A stretch of 64,000 nucleotides of DNA from the NCBI GenBank assembly GCA_014621405.1, contig JAANBC010000043.1, positions 1 to 64,000 of the forward strand, in the 5' to 3' direction. This document shows positions 49,301 to 59,069 of this stretch, piece after piece. Under the pieces are notes generated by a model. It did not search any database, was not told the DNA's origin, and saw nothing but the letters and a program-made list of their open reading frames with translations. A program made the translations under genes and the position numbers. Every line of letters begins with the position of its first letter. The stretch's first letter is position 1. The stretch is from Stylonectria norvegica (Eukaryota > Ascomycota > Sordariomycetes > Hypocreales > Nectriaceae).

Positions 49301-50850
49301 ATTAGAGAGATATGCAGAAACACCCTATATATAAGTAATTTACTAAGGCTGCATATATAGAGATTAAAGCTCTGATTTCTAAGGGGACTTAGAGGGAGAT
49401 TAATAGTAAGAAAGCATATTTAAAAGTATTTCTACTAAAATAGGTATTTATTTATAAATTTAACTAAGATAGGAAATTAAATAAGTATAAAGTATGCATT
49501 TATATGCAAGGAGACTTATAGGAATTATTAATAATTAAAAATATATATGCTATGACTTTAGCAGCATATTTATTCTATATTACTATAGCTTTAGCTGTGC
49601 AATTTGATTTAGAGATTAAGTAGTTAGATATTAAGAACATATTTATTAATACTATATATAGTAAAGATAATATTCTAGTTACCTGCTAAATGCCTGAAGG
49701 ATTTAAGTAACTAAATAAGCTTCTAGAGCTAGAGCGCACTCTCTATAGTCTAAGAGACTTGCTATAACTATAGTATAAGATTTTCTTAGTAGTCTTAAAG
49801 AAACTAAGACTCTAAGGAAGTTATAAAGAGCCTTATCTATTCTATTTAGAATCTAGGAACATATTCCTGCTATTCTTTATAGATAATATTCTTATTATAT
49901 ACTCTAAGGATAATTCTAAAGCTATATAAGCTATTATTAAAGGCTTGAAGAAGGAATTTAAACTTTATAATTAAAAAGATATAGAATGGTTCCTAAGTAT
50001 TAGAATTATTAGGGAATAAAGCTTATATAAGATCTATTTAAGCTATAACTCTTATATTAAGAAAATAGCAGCTAGGTTTGGAATGGATATATTAAATATA
50101 TACCTAATAATCCTAATATTTATAAAGAAATATATAAAGCGAGTGATATAGGCTATATTGCAGGAAATCAAGCTTTATTAAGAGAAAGTCAGTTTCTTAT
50201 TATATATAGTAATAATCCTATAGCTAGATATAGTGTTTGCTGCGTCTCTTCTCTTAAGATTCCTTACTAACCCGAGTGATAAGCACTAAAAAGCGGCGGA
50301 CTAAGCTATCTAATATCTCTATTTAACTTATTACTTAGTAATTTAATATAGATTATACCTTAGAATGCAGATAATAATTATCACTAGTAACACATTATAT
50401 ACTAATAATATAATAATAAGAAAATCCTTATAAAAATATCTTATTATATTATTTAATAGGCTAGTAATTTAGAAAGTTATAATATAATCTATAGTTATTA
50501 TATTTACTATAGAAGCAGAGTTACTTGCATTATAATAAATAGGCAAAGAGTTAATTAGTTTAAAATAACTATTTACTAAAATGCATTTTCAGCCTGACTT
50601 ACTCTGGAATATTTATTATAATAATCTATAGACTATTTGCCTTTATATTAGAAATAGAATATAAATAATAATAAAACTCTGGTATATTAATATATATAAC
50701 TTATAGATATAATAAGAGTATAAAAAAGGATTATTTGCAATAACTTACTTATTAATAGGGCAAATACCTGCAGATAGGCTTATTAAAGCGCTTCTAAAGC
50801 AGAGTTTTAAGTGCTTCTACTCTATACTTAATCTTATAGATTTATAATAG
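46400..50850 (+). pseudogene. Dead gag-pol of the copia element
   Basis: With TAA/TAG treated as mutated Gln or Trp codons, one plus-strand reading follows the copia polyprotein for most of this span. Integrase-like text is at about 47,500-48,100. Reverse transcriptase runs from about 49,430 to 50,260 (AVQFDLEIKQLDIKN, ERTLYSLRDLL, FLLFFIDNILIIYSKDN). RNase H runs from about 50,480 to 50,850. The boundaries of gag and protease are too eroded to place. The dozens of stops leave no expressible product. Confidence 0.75.
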
Positions 50851-50949
50851 CTAGAATAGTTATAAAATAATATAATAGATAGAATAAATAACTCTGTTAA
50901 TTTGAGTATATATAGCGCGACTTTAGGTATAAAAGCAATTACTTAAACT

Positions 50950-52440
50950 ATTTAGTCTTTCTTTTAATTAGTTCTTAATTACTAATTTAAGTATAAGTAG
51001 CTAGAAAAGCATTGCTTAATTTCTTTATAATTAAATTAGCTACCTCCTCTGCAAGTGCTAATAAGAAAGTAAGCGCACTAGATATAACTATAGAAGTAAT
51101 AGCAATAAAAGCAATAGTAGCAACTGGCGTAGCTAAAGCACTAGTGGGTATGCTTATAAAGAGTATATATAGCTTAGCTAGCTACTAAGGCTTGAGGTCC
51201 TCTGCTAAGAAGATTTCGGGATTTGTTTTAATAAGAGCAGTAAGTGCCTTAAATGCGGTTTAGAGCTTTAAGAACTTTTATATATAAGTTAGAGATGCTT
51301 AGAACTAGGGAAATAAAGTGATATATTATATAATTATTCTTATAGACTGTAGTAATAATTCTCTTAATTATTAGGTATATAAAGCAGTAATTATAAATAT
51401 TAGTAAAAAACACTAGAAATAATGCGATAACTTACTAGTATTAGTATATATAGCTACTTTTATTGCATTTTATATAGTAATTTGAGTCCTTCTTATCTAT
51501 ATACCTAGCTAAAGTTAATTTTCCTGCGAGTAGAGCTATAATATAGCACTTATAAGAGGGGTCCTATATATTTAATAGAGCTTTTTTTTTTAAGCAACTT
51601 CTTATTATCACTCTTATCCTCTTAATTAAAGAGGCTTAAAATAGACTTTAACTTTATTTTAGCTGAAGGAGTTTTAATGACTTTCCACTTTTTGCTAAGT
51701 ATAATAGAAACTTTAGGCATATTATTAACTGCCTTTTTATAGGTAGTAGTTATATAAGTTAAATACCTAAGAATAATAAGTATATTAGAATTACTCTTAG
51801 TAGCAGAAATAGATATAAATAACTTATAATTAAAATTAGAGTTATATTTATATATTAAAGGGTTATATATAGTAATTACTTTTATATTTACTTTATAATT
51901 ATTATTATTAGAAATAGAGAAATAGCTATAAGTAAATAATATATTATTAAGAGTATTATTATATATATAATTATTATTCTTTTATATAGAAGTAATAATA
52001 ATACTCTCTATAACTGCCTTATTTTATAATTACTAAGTAGTATTATTATCTCTAATAATAGCTAAATCAGACTGCTAAATAGTAATAGGATCTTTAAGTA
52101 TAGCCTTAATAAGTTCTAAGGCATCTAGTATTATATAAGCAGTTCTTATAATATATTTATAAGCCTTAAGCTTAAGAGTAATATAAGTAGTTATATAAGT
52201 TTAGTAAAGGCAACTTATAATAATAGAATTATTTTTTTCTTTAGAATTATTAAGACTATTATAATTCTCCTATATTATATATTAGTATATCTAAATACTT
52301 ATTATTTATATATAACTTATAGGCATATTCTAGAAAAAAAGTACTAGAGTGCTATTTAAAAACTATTAATACTTCTAATTTTATAAATAAATAGGTTAAA
52401 AACCTAGAATTAAGACTTATAGGTATTATATTAGTAAAGA
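50950..52440 (-). pseudogene. Antisense coding-like region inside the copia element
   Basis: On the minus strand two frames read as protein far better than the plus strand does. From about 52,440 to 51,430 one frame gives YKYIIRTAYIILDALELIKA, IRDNNTT, KKWKVIKTPSAKIKLKS and GPLLQVLYYSSTRRKINFS, with a run of about 100 codons (51,960-51,661) free of stops. From about 51,480 to 50,950 the next frame gives NAIKVAIYTNTSKLSHYF, FLKLQTAFKALTALIKTNPE and a strongly hydrophobic segment (51,035-51,180; PVATIAFIAITSIVISSALT). Stops elsewhere are TAA/TAG, as expected from RIP of CAA/CAG. I recognise no family. It could be an extra antisense gene of the element, two genes, or one gene with an intron or frameshift. 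Confidence 0.45.
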
Positions 52441-52648
52441 TTAAAGAAGAAAAAAAAGAAAAGAAACTATACTTTAAGTTATAATTTTAATAAATACCTG
52501 ATTTATAATATCTATATATAGCTGCTTAAAAGGGGTAAAATTTTCCTATTATTTTACTATTTATTCTTTTATATTATTATATATATATATATTTAATACT
52601 ATTCGCAAGTATCTAAAGCTACTAATAGGGAGCTTTAAATAGAGGGTA

Positions 52649-52855
52649 TATTAGAAGCTAAGAATTAGTTCTTAATTATAGGATTAATTGCGCTGCTAAT
52701 CACAGGATTAACTGCGCCTCTCGCAAGCTCTGCTATAGGGGCTGCGCTAGGCTTCTTTAAATAGCTCTACGCCGCGCTTTCTTTTATAGAAAATAAGGCT
52801 TTTTCATATTTAATTTATGACCTAAAAGGTCAGCTACGGTGCAGTCTGTACAACA
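52649..52855 (+). repeat. 3' LTR of the copia element
   Basis: It starts TATTAGAAGCT (mutated from TGTTGGAAGCC) and ends GTACAACA. A purine run, AGAGGGTA at 52641-52648, fits the polypurine tract. The outer 60 bp are intact and the inner part is RIP-mutated, the mirror image of the 5' LTR. Confidence 0.92.
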
Positions 52856-52909
52856 AGTAAAACGCGCCACTCTTCGAGTCGTTTTAGCTCGTCATCATCT
52901 TGGAGTGCC

Positions 52910-55002
52910 ATGACCATTAACTCAACCTACCTTATTAGAGACGTTGCTTTGCAAAGCGATTGCGGGACATGCCAATCTTTTCGCCCTGGAGTTATCGTCG
53001 AAACCGACCCGTCCTCGTTCATCAGCTCCGCAAAGTCATGCTCTCGCTGCGCAATTGTGCTCAAAGCTCTCGATGCAGTTACCGACATACGAAGTCCAGG
53101 ATTTACCACTATTGAGCTCGAACGTGGTGGAGAGTACCTCCCTGATGGAGTCATCGAAGTTCGGTGTATTCACAAGGAGCAAAATGGCTTGGAAGAGCAG
53201 GTTGAGAGCTTACACAGCCAGTACCCGCATAGATACAAAATCTATACACCCAGAGGTGCGGCATTTGCCTCTTTAGAACATTCGAAGTTTCAGAACTGTG
53301 CTGACATACCAACATGTATGAAGAAGCTGGGATTAAATACGCCCTGCCGTGGCTTGGTCTTCGGGATGGCGCCAAGGATTCGTTCCGCGAACACTTGTCA
53401 AGTCTTTCAACTCGTCTCGAACTCGCCAAATCTTGGCTGGACGAATGCCTCAAGTCTCACCAATCTTGTGCGCCAGCCCAGTCGGAAATGCCTCGTCGTT
53501 TGCTTGAGATATCTACTTCGTCGATTCGTCTCCTTGAGTATCAGTATCCTGACGCTCGGAATTTTGCCGCTCTCAGTTACTCTTGGGGCCCAACGGGGAA
53601 CCTGAAAACCCTTAGGTCTAATATCGAGAGCCACATTAATGGTATTCTTATTGAGACTCTCCCACGGACATTGGCAGACGCTGTTCACGCATCTCGAGCT
53701 CTCGGCTTACAACATATCTGGATTGACTCTTTGTGCATTGTTCAAGATGACCCCGACGATTGGGAATCTCAGATTCCACTGATGTCATCCATCTACTCAG
53801 GTGCCACTGTCGTCATTGCAGCGCAAGCATCCTCGTCCGTCCACGATGGGTGCCTCCAATTTGGGCCTGCATCTAATGCACCACTTACTCGTACAGAGGT
53901 TGCTGTCAAAGTCAACGGAGCTCCTCGCAAAGTGAAGCTATCGATCCAAGAGGAAAACACCATCTACCACCACCTTCCTGGCCATCACTCTTCTCGCCCG
54001 GTAGGAGACAACGATGTCTTGTTACCACTTAGCGCGCGGGCTTGGGCATTTCAAGAAAGATTTCTCGCCAGCAGAATCCTCTTTTGCACGGCATCGGAGT
54101 TTTCGTGGCAATGCTCTGCGCATACGCGGTGTGAGTGCGACTCAGAACCCCGAATCTCGGTGGCAAATCTCTATGGCGACTACCTCGACACGGGACAACT
54201 CGCAACAATCGTTCACACCGAACGAGAATCACCCTCTGCTCCTTTGAAGAAGCTTGGCCTCTGGTGTGACATCGTACAACAGTTTTCGAGCCGAGAGCTT
54301 TCAGTGTGGACAGACCGTCTCCCAGCGATACAGGGGATAGTTGAGGCCTTGTCAAAAAGCCTCCCAGATACTTTCAAGATTGACGACTATCTGTTCGGCA
54401 TTTGGAGACCTTTTTTGCTTCGATCCTTATCCTGGCATCGAAACACACTGGGCCCGGCATTTCCTACTGCAGCCCCGGCCCTTGTGACGTATGGTCCATC
54501 CTGGTCATGGGTTGGGTGTCCTGCAGCGGTGGATTATTACTCCCAGGAGTGGGATGCCGAAGCAATAACCTTGACTGAAATAATTAGTGTCGATGTCGAA
54601 CACTCGTCGTCGATGGGGGCTTTTGGGCCCGGCAGCGGGAGATTGACCATCTCTGGGTCAATTATTCCTGTAACAAGACACGAGGACCCTTACATACCGG
54701 GTATATTCTATCAGTTCCCGAAAGATTTCGATGGTACAGGCAATTCGTTTTTCGAAGCTCCCACCCTCGAAATGGAGCTTGACAATCCCTTTGACCTGGA
54801 AAGTTGCGAAGCGGTAACCCATTTCCTCCCTTTGATAAGATCAGCCGGATCGCCAGTGACTCAAGGCATCTTTTTGACCACAGTGCCAGATGCAGATGGG
54901 CTGGCTTTTCGAAGAGTCGGATATGCATATGACTTTGCTTGTGTGATACCTTGGCTAGAAGTCGACTCAAAGCCTTTTAACCAGACGGTTGTATTGGTAT
55001 AG
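52910..55002 (+). CDS. HET-domain protein (heterokaryon incompatibility type)
   Basis: Exons 52910-53255 and 53324-55002 (68-bp intron, weak donor GTGCGG, branch CTGAC, acceptor GAAG) give 674 aa. The N-terminal 115 residues include paired cysteines (DCGTCQSF, SCSRCAIVL), common in front of HET domains. The HET core begins at about residue 196 with FAALSYSWGPTG and continues IETLPRTLADAVHASRALGL, HIWIDSLCIVQDDPDDWESQ, MSSIYSGATVVIAA and later RAWAFQERFLASRILFC. HET proteins trigger cell death after fusion of incompatible hyphae, in the best-studied cases through partner recognition. The ATG is only 54 bp from the retrotransposon LTR, and its frame stays open 27 codons further upstream to a stop inside the LTR, so the native start or promoter may be displaced. 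Confidence 0.87.
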
Positions 55003-55268
55003 CATAGGAAATGAGCAGCACCATGTCTATTTCTTGCCAAATGATTTCAAGCGCGTCGCGTCAGCACCAAGAAAGAACTACTATATCCCTCGCATTTGCT
55101 TGTAAATACAGTAAGGGCAATGATCAAAATATGAGATTATATCGAGTACATAAAATGCCAAAGGGTACGAGCTGTACATGTCATCTTGGCAAGCAGGCAA
55201 GCGCCGCTATGATAGAAGCTTGGAAAAACAGAAACCGATCACTTCCAGGCCTAAGCCTCGGATGTGAA

Positions 55269-56463
55269 CTAAGCTTTGTGATAAAGAATGTTGTCTTCGC
55301 CGAGAGCATTTTGAGGGAATCGGGAGTTGAAGCCAATCACGGATCTAGCCTTGAGAAATGTAGCTGTTTTAATAGAGAGCTTTTGATCCGAAACCAGCCA
55401 TCTCACGCCCTCGCTGCACGGAGGGGTGGTCAAAGAGCCTTCGTAACTGAACACGGAGGTAAGCAGCTTACTTGCGTATCTCGCGAAGGTACTTACGTCT
55501 GAAATGTGCCTGCAGCTAAGGTCGCGACCAGCTCAGACATGAACAAAGGTTTTGTCTTTGCCGAAGATCCAGGGGTCGCAATTGTTTCTACGGAGCCTAG
55601 AACGGTCTCAAGCAGCTTTGAAGCAGTTACTGAGCCTGGTGGAGGGGCCGAAACATGAAATAAGCTCCCTCCAACACTTGGAAGTTGTCGCCGCTTGGCA
55701 GACTGTTTCCCTGCGATTGTCCTTCTCACATGCTTTTCCTTGGTAGAGGTCCGACGTTCAGTAACCAAGGCAGTAGAAGCCGTGGCAGTACAGTTGGATC
55801 TGGTGGGATCATTGGCTACACTGTCGTCGATATCAACGAAGGTGCTGATGACGGCAACTTGTTTACTGTCGCCCTCCCAAACCATGTGCATCTCCATCGC
55901 CATACTCGTGCCGTTGTCGAGATGTTCGCTAGGTAAATGGAAGTGAAACTGTTTGAGAGAGTATGAAACACCCCCGAAGCTCATGGACCCTCCTTCTGCA
56001 ACCACTTCAACGGTAGTTCCCAGATTTTCGAAGTCGGTACCTTCAGGCATATCGGGGATGGACAGCGACAGCTCCGCAGCCGGGATGACGCTGAAAGATT
56101 CGGAGAGCATATCGATGGGAGACTGGTTTTTGCCCAAGGCACAAAGCCCGTTGGCTTCAGGGTCCAGCCCGTACCAGTTGGTTGGTCCCTAGCTGGAAGG
56201 TTAACACATGCAAACAAAATCTACATACACACGATTGATGCTGGGATGAAGGTCATGTATGGCAACGCTCCATAACCTCGACCACACAAGGCTATATCCA
56301 CGACATCGGGAGATCCTACCTTCACGCCAATGTAGCCAAAATGCTTAACTTCCACCTCCCCAGCAACTCGAGGATGTAGAAGTGTGCCGTGCGCACATGA
56401 TGCAGACACAAGCTGAACAGGCACGGCGAGGAAGCCAATCCAAAAACCAAAGCCCAAAAACAT
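55269..56463 (-). CDS. Secreted alpha-type carbonic anhydrase
   Basis: Three minus-strand exons (56463-56320, 56188-55497, 55446-55269) with introns of 131 and 50 bp give 337 aa. Exon 1 carries a signal peptide (MFLGFGFWIGFLAVPVQLVSA) and then CAHGTLLHPR and FGYIGVK, joining GPTNWYGLDPEANGLC. Zinc ligands are visible: FHFHLPSEH (His130, His132) and EMHMVW (His149). QSPID and YEGSLTTPPCSEGVRW are family signatures, and the end reads RSVIGFNSRFPQNALG. The enzyme hydrates CO2 to bicarbonate outside the plasma membrane. Between the third zinc ligand and SLTTPP there are about 60 more residues than usual, Ser/Thr/Lys/Arg-rich and low in structure. It is tail to tail with the HET gene, 266 bp apart. 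Confidence 0.92.
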
Positions 56464-58073
56464 CGCGAGTAAGACGCTCAAATGATGGCCTAGGTGGAGT
56501 AAAGCCGATGAGAACAGATATCGGCGTAATATAAGGTATATGCGAAGAAACGGGAACGGCCGTAACAAGTAACGCTGAAGTTTAGATAAGGAGCCAGCCC
56601 CAAGATACACGGTAAAGCGGATTAAGGTTTGGAGAAGAAGCGGGATGGAATAGGAGAAGAACAGGTAGACTCATGGGAACAGCCGAGAACATTCGCTGAT
56701 TTAAGCTTCATCTCGAAGCTTGAAGCCCACGGACCCTGAGACGATGTGACATCCATCCAAAACAGCTAACCAGGCGGTGGCATCAAGGAGGAACCCTGAC
56801 TGTCACAGCTCAGTTGAAGGCTCGTGAGTAGGGCGAGACCCCTTCGTCCTCTCGAAGAGGATGGAGAAGCGGGATCCCCGGACTGTCAGCAAATATCACG
56901 CCACGCTTTGTGGTTCACGGAGGAAACCATTCCTTTGAACTAGGATATTCCGCCGGACCGTGGCGTTCTTGAGCGAAGTAAAGACGCGCCGTTTAATGAA
57001 AGCCATGCAACGTTAACAGGCTCGAAGACAGACTGCGCAAGCCTTGAGTTTCCTTCGTATCCTACTTACTGGCTGATGACCTTGAGTTCAAAACACGCGC
57101 CGCAAATTGCATGAACTGGCCATTCTCACGAGACGTGCACATCGTGCTTCCACATCGACCGCGGGCCTGATTTCGGGTTATACCCCTGTCCTTGTGTTTG
57201 AGCATGCATTGTCTTGCACTTCTGCGGCAGATTTGCGGCTGTGCCAAGTCAAACTCTTCTGCTTCAGCAACCGTTGCGGCAAAAGCATATTCCGAATGCT
57301 ATCTGGGCAAGAATGGGTATTAGTAGACACTGATTGAATTGGTGAAATCGGTGTTGCAATCCTTAAATCGCACCATATCCCATCGACCCCTTACTGTAGC
57401 AGGGCCCAAGCGGCATTGCTGGTTGTTTTCGCATGACTACCTATGACAAACGTCAACGTGTCAGTGCATCATGTTCGGCCTTTTCCATATATAACCTCGG
57501 CTTAACAAGATTTCGCTTTACAGCACGGGCCCTGTTAGATCTAGACCACAATGATGTCCTATTTGGTCTAAGTGCGTCTGCTAAGCGATTCCTCTTGATC
57601 GGACTAACTGTATTTTCGTACAAGAGCTGGAGAACTAACACTGATTGGTAGGATCGTCTAGACATTTGCCAATGATGGGCATGGGATAAGCATGGAGTAG
57701 CCGTGAGATGGGAAGTCCCATCGCGGCCATGATGACACGAAAAATGCCCCGCAAAGTAGCTTCGCGTTCGCGGTGCGAGTCCGCGAGCACTGCGTATCCC
57801 CGAACCATCAACCTAGATCAGCAAGTTTATGGGCAAAATACGTTGCCCTTGTGCTATTGACTTAGGATCTTAGGCGTTTCACAAAGTCACTCAAAGCAAC
57901 ACGCCTCGGAGCTCGCGCTTTGGAATCGAGTTGTCGAGGGATATGTCCGGTGGTTTCGACGATCTTCCAGGTATAAAGGAGAGAACGTCTCTCTACCTCA
58001 GTTGCTGCCAAGTATTATAATATTATCATTCAGCAGGGATTTCTCGTTTACTCAACCAAATAGTACAAGCATC
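56464..58073. other. Divergent intergenic region
   Basis: About 1.6 kb lies between the carbonic anhydrase (-) and the SDR (+). It includes the SDR TATA box at 57972-57979. No coding frame is supported. Confidence 0.5.
57972..57979 (+). promoter_or_regulatory. TATA box of the SDR gene
   Basis: TATAAAGG lies 102 bp before the ATG at 58074, followed by a leader with CTCAACC before the start. It is assigned by position and consensus. Confidence 0.5.
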
Positions 58074-58892
58074 ATGGCTCCTCTCTACAAGAAAGCATTA
58101 GTTCTGGGCGCCACATCTGGTATCGGCGAAGCCTTCGCAGCCAAGCTCATCTCAACCGGCACCAAGGTCATTGTCGTCGGTCGACGCCAAGATCGTCTGG
58201 ATGCTTTTATCAAAACCCACGGTTCCGAAAATGCAAGCGCCGTTGCCTTCGATGTCACCAACCTGGCAGGCATCAAGGAATTCGCTGCCTCTGTCACGCA
58301 GGCGAATCCGGATCTCGACAGTGTCATCGTCAACTGTGGTATCCAAAGGGCCTTCGATTTTGCAAACCCTGAGACGGTGGATTTGGCTGCACTCGGAGAC
58401 GAGTTCACAACCAACTACACTGCGGCAGTTCACATCACTGCCGCATTCTTGCCACACCTGAAGCAACAGCCTAAAAGTCACCTCGTCTACGTCAGCGCAA
58501 CACTCGGGCTGATCCCCTCGTTGATTGGAACCCCAAATTACAACGCATCGAAGGCGGCGTTGCACACCTTCATCATGAACGTTCGCCAGCAGCTCCGCGA
58601 CGCTGGCTTCCCTGCCGTGAATCTTATCGAGGTTTTCCCGCCTGCGGTTCAAACAGAGCTTCATGATGAAAGACACCAACCGCACTTGATCAACGGTGGC
58701 CAAATCGGAATGCCCCTCGCAGTGTACATCGACAAAATGTTTGACGGGCTGGTTCAAGGGGACGAGCAGTTTGCCATCGGCCATGGTGAGGATCTGTTGA
58801 AAGAGGGCGGATGGGAGACGCAGCGAACGAAGCTGTTCCAGACGCAGCAGCTGGCAGTGAAGGGGGCGCTGGCAGATTTCATCAGGAAGTGA
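58074..58892 (+). CDS. Short-chain dehydrogenase/reductase
   Basis: An intronless gene of 272 aa from the ATG at 58074; the context AGCATCATGG suits fungal initiation. A classical SDR Rossmann fold is visible: LVLGATSGIGEAF (cofactor loop), VVGRRQDRL with Arg after strand 2 (suggesting NADP preference), AFDVTNL and VNCGIQ. The catalytic residues are Asn114, Ser141 (VYVSATLG), Tyr156 and Lys160 (YNASK). The reading NLIEVFPPAVQTELHDER after strand 6 resembles the DltE-like or uncharacterised oxidoreductase branch. There is no signal peptide or membrane helix, so it is probably cytosolic. Substrate unknown. It is tail to tail with the histidine kinase, 177 bp apart. Confidence 0.92.
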   Translation: MAPLYKKALVLGATSGIGEAFAAKLISTGTKVIVVGRRQDRLDAFIKTHGSENASAVAFDVTNLAGIKEFAASVTQANPDLDSVIVNCGIQRAFDFANPETVDLAALGDEFTTNYTAAVHITAAFLPHLKQQPKSHLVYVSATLGLIPSLIGTPNYNASKAALHTFIMNVRQQLRDAGFPAVNLIEVFPPAVQTELHDERHQPHLINGGQIGMPLAVYIDKMFDGLVQGDEQFAIGHGEDLLKEGGWETQRTKLFQTQQLAVKGALADFIRK

Positions 58893-59069
58893 GAAGGAAT
58901 ATGTTCCATGGACATACAGCGGTATCTGCGCCCGATCTGCGGTTGAAAGATAGAATGTTCGAAACTATACTCATAAAATTAAAGCACATTCCTTGCCTTT
59001 CATTCTTTGTAAAAACAACCGTGATGTTCTATTCCTCCTCTAACCATGATATTTCTATCCTCTGCGCAA

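Larger units (their letters stand above)
45437..52855 (+). mobile_element. RIP-mutated Ty1/copia LTR retrotransposon, full length
   Basis: A 7419-bp element bounded by two 207-bp LTRs in direct orientation. Inside, in the plus direction, come a primer-binding site just after the 5' LTR, gag/protease/integrase remnants, reverse transcriptase (QLDIKN, MPEGFK, then FIDNILII for the catalytic Asp pair) and RNase H (EAELLAL, PADRLIKALL). Integrase before reverse transcriptase is the copia order. Nearly every frame is riddled with TAA/TAG but almost no TGA, and C is depleted before A. That is the outcome of C-to-T changes on both strands (RIP), so the copy is dead. About 1.8 kb between RNase H and the 3' LTR is not standard copia content. 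The flanking pentamers GGCTC and AGTAA do not match, so no target duplication is seen. Confidence 0.93.
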
